A model generated the notes under the pieces. The model did not search any database. It was not told the origin of the DNA and saw only the letters and a program-made list of their open reading frames with translations. A program made the position numbers and the translations under genes. Positions 7,907 to 14,452 of a stretch of 42,982 bases of DNA are shown in pieces. The stretch is from a virus. The stretch is taken from the IMG/VR virus record IMGVR_UViG_3300018079_000018, positions 1-42,982 of that record; one strand, written 5' to 3'. Position 1 is the stretch's first letter. Every line of letters begins with the position of its first letter.

Positions 7907-8626
7907 GTGAGAGGAAAACGACGAAAACGAACCCTGGCACCAAAAGCGGCGAACGAGTCAACGAGTTCGGTGGTGGCTCAGATCGCCGGCGAACAGGACC
8001 GGTTGGCCTACATCGCGGTGATGCAGGACCGCCGCGAGGGGCGGGAATCGACGCAGACCAAACTGCGCGGCGCGGCGCGCTTCGAGAAGGCCCGCACCCT
8101 CCAGACGGCGTTGGCCTTCGTACGGGCGGTAGAACGCAAATGGCTCCGCGAATGGTCGGGGATGCAGGACAAACTGCTCAACGACTCCTGCGAGCGATAC
8201 GGGGTGCCGGTCAAGGGGCCGGTGTGGAGCGTGCCGGAGTTGGTGCACTGGGTGTTTCGGTTTTTGGCCAAGTACGGGCGGTACATCTTCCGCGCCCAGA
8301 TCAACGGTCAGGCCGTCGAGGAGGGGCCGGATTCTCCGTGGTTGGAGGAACTGCGCAAGGAGCGCACGCTCATGGAGCGGATCAAACGCCGGGAGCTGGA
8401 GCGATCGCTCATTTCCACGCACGTCGTGCGGCAGGCGTGGCAGATCGCGGGCGCCGCGATGCGGGTCGGGTGCGAGCAGATGAAGCGCGAACGGTGGGAC
8501 CGGGCGGTGGAGATCTATGACGAGGCCCTGGACAATGCGGAGCGCAAACTCGAACAGTTCTTCGCCGACTTTGATCCCGCCGGCGAAGACGAACCCGAAC
8601 AGCAAACACAGGAAGAGCCAGCCTGA
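7907..8626 (+). CDS. Candidate small terminase subunit
   Basis: The protein has 239 residues from GTG 7907. It is strongly helical, with WSVPELVHWVFRFLAKYGRYIF near residues 106-127, a long charged helix (ERTLMERIKRRELERSL) in the middle, and an acidic C-terminal tail. I recognise no definite family. The call of small terminase rests on its place two genes before the large subunit and on its helical, oligomer-like build. Its last codons run straight into the first unit of the 36-bp array. The acidic tail itself (EPEQQTQEEPA) is encoded by decayed, array-like DNA. Confidence 0.45.
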   Translation: MRGKRRKRTLAPKAANESTSSVVAQIAGEQDRLAYIAVMQDRREGRESTQTKLRGAARFEKARTLQTALAFVRAVERKWLREWSGMQDKLLNDSCERYGVPVKGPVWSVPELVHWVFRFLAKYGRYIFRAQINGQAVEEGPDSPWLEELRKERTLMERIKRRELERSLISTHVVRQAWQIAGAAMRVGCEQMKRERWDRAVEIYDEALDNAERKLEQFFADFDPAGEDEPEQQTQEEPA

Positions 8627-8629
8627 AAA

Positions 8630-8834
8630 TGAAACCCAGGCAAGATTTGCGAGCCAGCAAAAGGATGAAACCCAGGCAAAAGTTGCGAGCATTTGCCGAT
8701 TGAAACCCAACGGCGGACTACGAGCCAGACCGCTGGTGAAACCCAACAACAACCTGCGAGTCATGGTGTGCGTGAAACCCAACATACGGTTGCGAGCCAA
8801 GCACGGCGTGAAACCCACAATAGTCATGCGTTTT
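8630..8834. repeat. 36-bp double-motif array 1, upstream of the IS110-type gene
   Basis: Six copies of motif A, TGAAACCCA, start at 8630, 8666, 8701, 8737, 8773 and 8809. Five copies of motif B, TGCGAGCCA (with small changes), start at 8648, 8684, 8719, 8755 and 8791. A and B alternate and are separated by nine variable bases each, so the full period is 36. One unit is 35 bases because one base is missing at its B motif. A sixth B is truncated at 8827 and runs into TTTTTTT. The variable parts share no sequence. The missing base shifts the reading frame, so this is not a coding repeat. It ends four bases before the Shine-Dalgarno of the next gene. Confidence 0.95.
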
Positions 8835-8848
8835 TTTAGGAGAAAACA

Positions 8849-9715
8849 GTGATCGACGTGAAACAAAGAGAATATCTGAAGTTAGTGGTGCGGCGGATGT
8901 ACGACGCCCAGAAACTGCGCATCCAGAGCGATCTGCGCATGCAGCGGCTGATCCGCGATGAGATCGTCCTGGAGGCCGAGGCCGAGGCGATGCTGGGCAA
9001 GGCCCAGAAGCTGGAGGCGGCCACGGAAACGGAATACGAAAGGATCATCCGCGACCTGATCCGGGACATTCCGGTGTACGACCAGTGGCTGGCCGGGGTG
9101 CGGGGGGTCGGCGTGCGCCTCTCCGGGTTGTGCATCGGTTTGATCGGGGACATCGGAAAGTTCGCCAACGTATCGAAGTTGTGGGCCTACGCCGGTCTGC
9201 ACGTCATCGACGGCAAGGCGGCGCGGCGGACCAAGGGCGAGAAGGCCAATTGGTCGGATGAATTGAAGATGACCTGCTGGAAGATTTCCGGCTCCTTCGT
9301 GAAATGCGGCGGCAAGTATCGCACGCTGCTCTATGAACCTTACAAGCAATATCTCGTGGTCAGGGAACTGAAAAACGGCAACGTGATCTGGAAGGGCAGC
9401 GCCGCCGCGGGCGACGGCGAAGAGATGCCCGGCGTAGAGATCAAGCCGGGGAAATACAAACCGGCGTTCGTGCCCAAGGAACTGTTGGGAACGGAACTGG
9501 TCGCTCCGCCCAAGCCGGAATGGACGCTGGCGCGGGTCAACAACATGGCCATGCGGCGCATGGCGAAAATCTTCCTCGCTCACCTGTGGCACGTCTGGCG
9601 GGAGATCGAAGGATTGCCGACCGCAGGGCCCTACGCGATGGACCGGTTGGGGCACGCCAGTTACCTCGATCCGTGGAAGATGATGGAGGACAAGGCGGCG
9701 GAAGAGGCGGCGTAG
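8849..9715 (+). CDS. Stand-alone IS110/IS116-type (Transposase_20) helix-hairpin-helix protein
   Basis: The protein has 288 residues; GTG 8849 follows the Shine-Dalgarno AGGAG at 8838-8842. After a helical, charged start (about residues 1-75) comes the IS110 C-terminal signature near residues 80-170: VRGVGVRLSGLCIGLIGDIG, KFANVSKLWAYAGL, and SDELKMTCWKISGSFVKCGG. The N-terminal DEDD RuvC-like catalytic domain of IS110 enzymes is missing. The usual Ser-Gly of the second domain, which carries the nucleophile, is not evident (HVIDGKA at that place). So it is probably a DNA- or RNA-binding relative, not an active transposase. It is bracketed by two 36-bp arrays and lies between the candidate small terminase gene and the large terminase. 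Confidence 0.75.
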   Translation: MIDVKQREYLKLVVRRMYDAQKLRIQSDLRMQRLIRDEIVLEAEAEAMLGKAQKLEAATETEYERIIRDLIRDIPVYDQWLAGVRGVGVRLSGLCIGLIGDIGKFANVSKLWAYAGLHVIDGKAARRTKGEKANWSDELKMTCWKISGSFVKCGGKYRTLLYEPYKQYLVVRELKNGNVIWKGSAAAGDGEEMPGVEIKPGKYKPAFVPKELLGTELVAPPKPEWTLARVNNMAMRRMAKIFLAHLWHVWREIEGLPTAGPYAMDRLGHASYLDPWKMMEDKAAEEAA

Positions 9716-9727
9716 CCATGCTCAAAA

Positions 9728-10021
9728 TGGAACCCAGAGGAGTCTTGCGAGCCAGGCCGCGGGTGAAACCCAGAATTCGGCTGCGAGCCACGAACGACCT
9801 GAAACCCACGGCGCAGTGCGAGCCAATCGTGACTGAAACCCACCGTCGCCGTGCGAGCCACATACGCCCTGAAACCCACACTCGCCGTGCGAGCCAATTC
9901 CGCACTGAAACCCAAAGACGACGTGCGAGCCATGCCCTCGCTGAAACCCATAAACAGCGTGCGAGCCAATAGCGGTTTGAAACCCAGAAATTCAGTGCGA
10001 GCCGATCGTGACTGAAACCCT
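9728..10021. repeat. 36-bp double-motif array 2, downstream of the IS110-type gene
   Basis: Nine A motifs (TGAAACCCA; first TGGAACCCA, last TGAAACCCT) start at 9728, 9764, 9800, 9834, 9870, 9906, 9942, 9978 and 10013. Eight B motifs (TGCGAGCCA) start at 9746, 9782, 9817, 9852, 9888, 9924, 9960 and 9996. Most variable spacers are nine bases; three are eight. The motifs hardly vary while the spacers do, except that ATCGTGAC occurs twice (9826 and 10005). The array begins 13 bases after the 8849 gene and ends inside the first codons of the large terminase. Several frames are open across it on both strands, but the eight-base spacers break them. Confidence 0.95.
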
Positions 10022-12227
10022 ACAAACGCCCTCGCGAAGCGAACCGGCGAAAGCCTTGGGCCATCATCATCGGGAGATGCTGCGGGGGTTCGTGCGCTCG
10101 GCGAGGGAGCCGCGGCGGCGCAGCCTGGCGGAGTTCGCGGAACAGGAAATCATCGTGCCCAAGGGTCCGGCGCCGGGGCGGTTCCGGATGGACCGCCAGC
10201 CGTTCGCCCGGCTGTTCTTCGCGGAGATCGAGAGCGGACGGTGGACGGAGATCAACGTGGTGGGTTGCGTGCAGAGCGGCAAGACGCTCATCGGTTTCGT
10301 GATCATCACTCTCTATCACCTCTTCGAGATCAAGGAGGCGGTGATCTGCGGGGTGCCCAAGGAGGACATCGCCAAGAGCAAATGGTTGGAGTACATCCGC
10401 CCGGTGATCGCGGGGAGCCGCTACGCGGCGCACATCCCGCTTTCCGGGGAGGGGAGCAAGGAGGGAGCGCGGGTGGTGAGCATCTATTTCGGCAATGGGG
10501 CGAGTCTGCGCTTCATGTCGGGCGGGGGCGGGGACGCGGCGCGGGCTTCGGAGACGGCGCGGGTGGTGGTCATCACCGAGACCAGCAAGATGGATGTGCG
10601 CGCCGCCACCTCTCAGGAATCCAACAAGGTTACGCAACTCAAGGCCCGCACCAAAGCGTTCGACGCCGCGGCGCGGGTGTACATGGAGTCGACGCCCACG
10701 GTAGACGAGGGGCTGGCGTGGCACAATCATCTCCAAGGCTCGCAATCCAAGATCTGTCTGCCCTGCCCGCATTGCAAGGCGTGGGTGGTTCCGACGGACA
10801 CGCCCGCGGACCGGGAGACGTTGGTTGGCTGGAAGGAGGCCAAGGACGCGATGGAGGCGAAGGATAATGGAACTTTCGCCTGCCCGCACTGCAAGACGGC
10901 CTGGACGGAGGAACAGAGGCGGCGGGCGAACCTCGCGGCGGTGCTGATTCATAAGGGACAGAAGATTGAGAAGGCTGTAGACCGTAGGCCGAAGGCTGAA
11001 GAGACGCCGGACCTACAGCCTACAGCCTCAACGCCTACAGCCTCGTCGGTGCCCATACCGGGCACCGAGTATGTGATCGTGGGGGCGATGCCGCGAACGA
11101 GGATGCTGGGCTTCCGTTGGTCGGCGATCAACAACATGCTGCGGAGCGCCGGGTCCATGGCCGCGGAAGAATGGTCGGCGGCGCAGGCGGTGGATGAAGA
11201 CGACGCCATGCGGGCCATCCATCAAAACCTCTGGACGTTGCCTTACAAGCCGGAAATGAGCGAAAGCGGAGCCTTGATCGCGGAGAACGTGCAACAGCGG
11301 GTGCGACGGCTTCCGCGGGGCGTGGCCGCGGACGAGACCACGGCGCTCAGTGTGGGGATCGACCTGGGTAAGTACCGGGCGTATTACGTCGTGCTCGGGA
11401 GGAGCACGACGGAGGCTGTAGACCAGCGGCTGAAGGCCGAAGGGAAATCCGTCCTACAGCCTACAGCCTACAGCCTACAGCCTGTTTCCTACCACGTCGT
11501 GGAATACGGCTGTCTGCACATCGCCTCGCCGGACCTGGGACTGGAAAAGGCCACGCTGACGGCGCTGCGGGAGTTTCGCGACCGCTGCGCGGCGGGATGG
11601 CCGAAGCCGTCGGGCGGGACCATTGTTCCGTTGCAGGTGTGGATCGACACCAACTACGCGGACAGCCGGCCGGCGGTGATACATTTCTGCAAGGAGACCA
11701 ACGCCGCGCGGCAGACGGCCAACGTCTTCCGCCCGCTGATCGGGCGGGGTGAGGGCCCGGAGGTGGCCCGCAAATACACGCAGCCGAGCAAGAGCGGCAA
11801 CCTGATCCATTTCGCGGGGCTCAACTATCACCTGGTATGGTTCCTCAAGGACCACCTCCACGTGGTGGAGTGCAACGTTGACTATTGGAAGAGTTGGGTG
11901 CACGACCGACTGAACACGCCTGCGGGCGAGGCGGAGGCGATCACGTTGTACGAAGGACTGCCGGCGGAGCACTTGACTTTCGCCAAGCACCTGACTTCGG
12001 AGCGGCGGGTGCAGGAATTCTCCCGGGAGAAGGGCGGAGTGGTGATGCGCTGGGAGCGGCTGCGGGCCAACAACCACTACTTCGACGCTGTCGTGTACGC
12101 GGCGGCGGCCAATCACTACGCGACTCTGTTTTTGGAAGGGATGAAGGCCCGGAGGCAGGAAGGCACGCAGGAACGAAGAGGGCAGACGACGCCGGACGGG
12201 CGGCCGTTTTTGGTGACGGCGAGATGA
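10008..12227 (+). CDS. Terminase large subunit, GpA (lambda A) type
   Basis: The protein has 739 residues. The ATPase domain has Walker A GCVQSGKT near residue 87 and a Walker B-like RVVVITETS near residue 185. Two CPHCK zinc-like pairs lie near residues 251 and 289. The nuclease domain has Asp in VGIDLGKYRAYYVV near residue 450, Asp in VWIDTNYADSRPAVIHF, and a final DAVVYAAAANHYA. It packages DNA into the prohead with the small subunit. It is about 100 residues longer than lambda gpA; about 49 of these come from two in-frame heptamer hairpins at residues about 322-346 and 469-493. The GTG start at 10008 lies inside the last 36-bp repeat unit; ATG 10078 is the alternative. Confidence 0.92.
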   Translation: MTETLQTPSRSEPAKALGHHHREMLRGFVRSAREPRRRSLAEFAEQEIIVPKGPAPGRFRMDRQPFARLFFAEIESGRWTEINVVGCVQSGKTLIGFVIITLYHLFEIKEAVICGVPKEDIAKSKWLEYIRPVIAGSRYAAHIPLSGEGSKEGARVVSIYFGNGASLRFMSGGGGDAARASETARVVVITETSKMDVRAATSQESNKVTQLKARTKAFDAAARVYMESTPTVDEGLAWHNHLQGSQSKICLPCPHCKAWVVPTDTPADRETLVGWKEAKDAMEAKDNGTFACPHCKTAWTEEQRRRANLAAVLIHKGQKIEKAVDRRPKAEETPDLQPTASTPTASSVPIPGTEYVIVGAMPRTRMLGFRWSAINNMLRSAGSMAAEEWSAAQAVDEDDAMRAIHQNLWTLPYKPEMSESGALIAENVQQRVRRLPRGVAADETTALSVGIDLGKYRAYYVVLGRSTTEAVDQRLKAEGKSVLQPTAYSLQPVSYHVVEYGCLHIASPDLGLEKATLTALREFRDRCAAGWPKPSGGTIVPLQVWIDTNYADSRPAVIHFCKETNAARQTANVFRPLIGRGEGPEVARKYTQPSKSGNLIHFAGLNYHLVWFLKDHLHVVECNVDYWKSWVHDRLNTPAGEAEAITLYEGLPAEHLTFAKHLTSERRVQEFSREKGGVVMRWERLRANNHYFDAVVYAAAANHYATLFLEGMKARRQEGTQERRGQTTPDGRPFLVTAR
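10971..11043. repeat. Heptamer hairpin element H6, in frame inside the terminase
   Basis: The left arm is AGGCTGTAGACCGTAGGCC, the loop AGAGACGCCGG, and the right arm CTACAGCCTACAGCCTC. The element keeps the terminase frame and is translated as AVDRRPKAEETPDLQPTAS. It falls between the second CPHCK pair and the nuclease domain. Confidence 0.85.
11413..11484. repeat. Heptamer hairpin element H7, in frame inside the terminase nuclease domain
   Basis: The left arm is GAGGCTGTAGACC, followed by degenerate units. The right arm has four CTACAGC copies in tandem, translated as LQPTAYSLQPTAYSLQP. It sits just after the first strand of the RNase H-fold (GIDLGKYRAYYVVLG), probably enlarging the turn before the next strand. 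Confidence 0.85.
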
Positions 12228-12298
12228 CGCACGAACGCGGCGAGATGTTCTCGTCGCAAAGAAGGATTCCGGGCATTGAAAAGTGAGGTCGTTTATGA

Positions 12299-12625
12299 AT
12301 GAGAAGTTCCGAACGAATGGGAGGATGGTGCCGTATCTTGTTCCGGGAACGCCTCCGGATCCCAGAGGAAGTCGAGCACAATTATCAATTAGAGGCTCAC
12401 TGCCATCAGGGGATTGTAGACTGGATGGTGATCTGCAAGAGCTTGTGTCGCGTGGGGGGACCCCGCGATCAAATTGGGAACGTCCTTGTTTCGTTACACG
12501 AAGCGAGAGTACTAACAGCACGGGTTATTCGGCTTCGAAGAAACTCGCGAAAAGTTATTGAAGAGATCCTCGATATGTATGAGGCTTATCGTGTATGGCG
12601 ATTCCGAAGGGATGGAACTATTTAG
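12299..12625 (+). CDS. Hypothetical helical protein
   Basis: The protein has 108 residues from ATG 12299. A Shine-Dalgarno-like GTGAGG lies at 12283-12288. The helical sequence (HCHQGIVDWMVICKSLCRVG; RRNSRKVIEEILDMYEAYRV) looks protein-like. The alternative frame 12283-12561 is lower quality. No family is recognised. It lies between the terminase and a gene whose start is built from repeats. Confidence 0.5.
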   Translation: MRSSERMGGWCRILFRERLRIPEEVEHNYQLEAHCHQGIVDWMVICKSLCRVGGPRDQIGNVLVSLHEARVLTARVIRLRRNSRKVIEEILDMYEAYRVWRFRRDGTI

Positions 12626-12673
12626 CAAGCATGGTGCATCGAACGGATTCAGAATCAGAAAGGACGGAACGGA

Positions 12674-13135
12674 TTGAATAAGGCTGAAGATCGTAGGCTG
12701 AAGGGCGTAGGACAGAAACCGGAGGCCGCCGGCGCCAACACCGGAACGCAGATCCTTCGCGGCACACAGGATGACAGGGGCGGCCCGGTGGGCGACGGCT
12801 CGAGCGGCAAACCGCCGGAAAAAAACACCGCTGACAAAGCAGTGGCACGCGGGACTGCTGACATATCACGGGCACATCCTACCGCGGATAAGGCGGCAGC
12901 GGGTGAATACAACGTCAACGGCACGCCGCGGACGTGGGTGACCATTCGCGTGCCGTTGGGACCCAACCTGGCGGGGGAACGGCCGACGGTGATCTGCGAC
13001 GTGCGCTACCGCGACGGCGGGCCGCAGGCGGTGGCCTTCAAGCGCATCAAGGCGGCCATCTGTCACTCACAGAACCAATCCGACCTGGAAGTCATCAAGT
13101 GGCTGCTGGGAGAGGTGGCGCGACAACTAGGCTGA
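12674..13135 (+). CDS. Hypothetical protein with a repeat-derived N-terminus
   Basis: The protein has 153 residues if it starts at TTG 12674. Residues 1-75 are low complexity and are encoded by a half heptamer element (12680-12713) and two small CACTG-type elements. The conserved-looking part begins near residue 78 (YNVNGTPRTWVTIRVPLGPN) and reads like a small beta-domain with a helical end. The true start may therefore lie further in, and the repeats may be leader DNA. No family is recognised. Confidence 0.45.
   Translation: MNKAEDRRLKGVGQKPEAAGANTGTQILRGTQDDRGGPVGDGSSGKPPEKNTADKAVARGTADISRAHPTADKAAAGEYNVNGTPRTWVTIRVPLGPNLAGERPTVICDVRYRDGGPQAVAFKRIKAAICHSQNQSDLEVIKWLLGEVARQLG
12680..12713. 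repeat. Heptamer element H8 (left arm only)
   Basis: Three degenerate units run as GGCTGAAGATCGTAGGCTGA. No right arm is present. It overlaps the predicted start of the 12674 gene. Confidence 0.6.
12828..12876. repeat. Small hairpin element, two copies in tandem
   Basis: Copy one is CCGCTGACAAAGCAGTGGCA at 12828-12847, with a six-pair stem CCGCTG/CAGTGG. Copy two, at 12855-12876, is degenerate (CTGCTGACATATCACGGGCA). Related copies lie at 14218, 18446, 18887 and 25868. Confidence 0.6.
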
Positions 13136-13195
13136 GAACTGAAGGCTGTAGGCTGTAGACTATAGGCCGTAGGCTGAAGGCTGTAGGCCGCAGGA
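13128..13195. repeat. Heptamer element H9 (left-arm units only)
   Basis: About nine units of GGCTGTA/GGCCGTA/GGCTGAA type run from just before the stop of the 12674 gene to the ParB-like gene. There is no right arm, so it cannot fold like the other elements. Confidence 0.75.
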
Positions 13196-13201
13196 CTGGA
13201 C

Positions 13202-13885
13202 ATGGCTAAAAAACAATTGATCGGGAGCGGGAAAAGTTCCTCATCGCCGATTCCAAGGCGTCCATTGAAGGCACGAAAAGTCAACGGTCGGAAATTGGCA
13301 ATCACGACGGGCGTCCTGCGCGTGGAACGAGTGGCGGTGAAGAAGATCAAAGCCGCGGCGTACAACCCGCGCAAGGACCTCCGACCCGGCGATCCGGAAT
13401 ACGAGAAGATCAAACGCTCCATCGCGGAGTTCGGCTACGTGGACACTCTGGTGTGGAACAAACGCAGCGGCAACCTGGTCGGCGGGCACCAGCGGCTCAA
13501 GGTCCTGCGCAACGAATTCGGGGTGAAGGCGGTGGACGTATCCGTGGTGGACCTCCCGCCGGCGAGGGAGAAGGCCCTCAACGTGGCCCTCAACAAGATC
13601 GCGGGGCAGTGGGACATCGCGGCTCTGGCGGACTTGTTGGGAGCGATGCAGGATGAGGGTGCGGACGCGACGCTGACCGGATTTGACGCCGCGGAGATCG
13701 ACGCCGCGATCGCCGAGGCGACGGCGGCGGGGAAGCCGGAAGACGAGGCCGCGGAGTCGCTCAACGAAGCCTCGATTTCCAACATTCCCGCGGTGCTGGT
13801 GATCTGCGAAAGCGTGAAGGACCAAAAGGCCACGGCCAAGGAACTCCAACGCCAGGGGCATCAGTGCAAGATGACGAGGGTGTGA
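13202..13885 (+). CDS. ParB-like nuclease domain protein
   Basis: The protein has 227 residues from ATG 13202. A basic start leads into a ParB/sulfiredoxin-fold domain (residues about 45-135) with YNPRKDLRPGDPEYEKIKRS and the active-site box GNLVGGHQRLKVL. A helical acidic region (ALADLLGAMQDEGADATLTG) follows. Such domains in phages usually accompany DNA methylases or act as small nucleases; there is no methylase here. A role in genome maintenance or packaging is inferred from position between the terminase and portal genes. Confidence 0.8.
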   Translation: MAKKQLIGSGKSSSSPIPRRPLKARKVNGRKLAITTGVLRVERVAVKKIKAAAYNPRKDLRPGDPEYEKIKRSIAEFGYVDTLVWNKRSGNLVGGHQRLKVLRNEFGVKAVDVSVVDLPPAREKALNVALNKIAGQWDIAALADLLGAMQDEGADATLTGFDAAEIDAAIAEATAAGKPEDEAAESLNEASISNIPAVLVICESVKDQKATAKELQRQGHQCKMTRV

Positions 13886-13936
13886 ACGAGTTACAAGTTA
13901 CGAGTTACGAATGACGAATGGGATGAATGACACATA

Positions 13937-14401
13937 ATGGCACTCGACAATCGACATTCGCCAATCGATATTCGTACCATCCCCATCCTCTCCGTCTGCC
14001 AGCCGTACGCGCATCTGATCGTGTACGGGCCCAAGCGCGTGGAAAACCGGACCTGGGCCACGGGCTACCGCGGGTGGATCGGGATTCACGCCGGCAAGGG
14101 GCGTGGCTACATGGACGACGTGGAACATTACCGCGAACTGATCGGCGATCCGAGCTGCCTGAAATTTGGGGCCATCATCGGGGTGGCGAATCTGGTGGCG
14201 TGCGTGCGAAAGGACGGCACTATTCACAAAGCAGTGACACACGACCCTCACCCCGGCCCTCTCCCGTGGGGAGAGGGGGACGATCTGCAATGGGCGTATG
14301 ACGATCCATGGTTCGAGGGGCCGGTGGGCTGGGTGCTGCTGGAAGCGAGGCCGATTCCAGTCATAGAATGCCGCGGGAAATCGGGACTGTTTAGGCTGTA
14401 G
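13937..14401 (+). CDS. ASCH domain protein
   Basis: The protein has 154 residues from ATG 13937. ILSVCQPYAHLIVYGPKRVENRTW and YRGWIGIHAG match the ASCH/PUA-like RNA-binding fold. The final strand is WVLLEARPIPVIECRG. ASCH proteins bind or cleave RNA or modified bases. Residues about 96-115 are encoded by two foreign-looking repeats: a CACTG-type element and a REP-like hairpin giving HDPHPGPLPWGEGD. The first 13 residues come from ATTCG-rich degenerate repeats, so the true start may be nearer 13979. The stop lies in heptamer element H10. Confidence 0.75.
   Translation: MALDNRHSPIDIRTIPILSVCQPYAHLIVYGPKRVENRTWATGYRGWIGIHAGKGRGYMDDVEHYRELIGDPSCLKFGAIIGVANLVACVRKDGTIHKAVTHDPHPGPLPWGEGDDLQWAYDDPWFEGPVGWVLLEARPIPVIECRGKSGLFRL
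14218..14242. repeat. Small hairpin element inside the ASCH gene
   Basis: CACT at 14218-14221 pairs with AGTG at 14232-14235, followed by the conserved ACACAC tail. It is translated in frame within the ASCH gene. Confidence 0.6.
14245..14279. repeat. REP-like palindrome inside the ASCH gene
   Basis: A perfect CCCTCTCCC-GTG-GGGAGAGGG hairpin (14257-14277) is preceded by CCCTCACCCCGG. It has the form of the common bacterial REP-like sequence whose translation reads PHPxPLPxGEG. Here it keeps the frame. Confidence 0.75.
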
Positions 14402-14446
14402 GCTGAAGGCTGTAGGCCATAGGCGCAGACCTACAGCCTTCGGACT
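14392..14446. repeat. Heptamer hairpin element H10
   Basis: The left arm has GGCTGTAGGCTGAAGGCTGT, the loop is GCGCAGA, and the right arm is CCTACAGCCTTCGG. It includes the ASCH stop codon. It is in the GCGCAGA loop class with H12 and H17. Confidence 0.8.
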
Positions 14447-14452
14447 AATCTC

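Noticed and set aside
8517-8852. Open reading frame translating array 1 (and 9520-9972 for array 2) as repeat proteins
   Set aside because: Open frames exist on both strands because the unit is a multiple of three without stops, but one-base losses shift the frame and neither has a convincing start. The repeat spacing, not a frame, is conserved.
7958-8866. Long minus-strand frames such as 7958-8866, 11475-12521 and 32631-33995
   Set aside because: They are shadows of well-supported plus-strand genes; the products are Arg/His/Pro-rich with no family features.
8849-9715. A complete IS110 insertion sequence
   Set aside because: The DEDD nuclease domain and an evident nucleophile are missing and no element ends are seen; the gene sits in a conserved packaging position with its own Shine-Dalgarno.
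8630-10021. The 36-bp arrays as a CRISPR array
   Set aside because: Repeats of nine bases in two alternating types and nine-base spacers do not fit any CRISPR repeat or spacer length, and no cas gene is present.
12224-12286. 20-codon frame overlapping the terminase stop
   Set aside because: Too short and without distinctive content; only the ATGA overlap supports it.
13202-13885. ParB partition protein with the arrays as its parS centromere
   Set aside because: The protein has only the ParB-like nuclease/sulfiredoxin-fold domain; no ParA or HTH of partition ParB is seen.
13886-13975. ATTCG/GAGTTAC-rich tract as a regulatory array
   Set aside because: Degenerate short repeats are visible (ACGAGTTACAAGTTACGAG, then CGACAATCGACATTCG), but unit length is irregular and no consistent structure could be supported.
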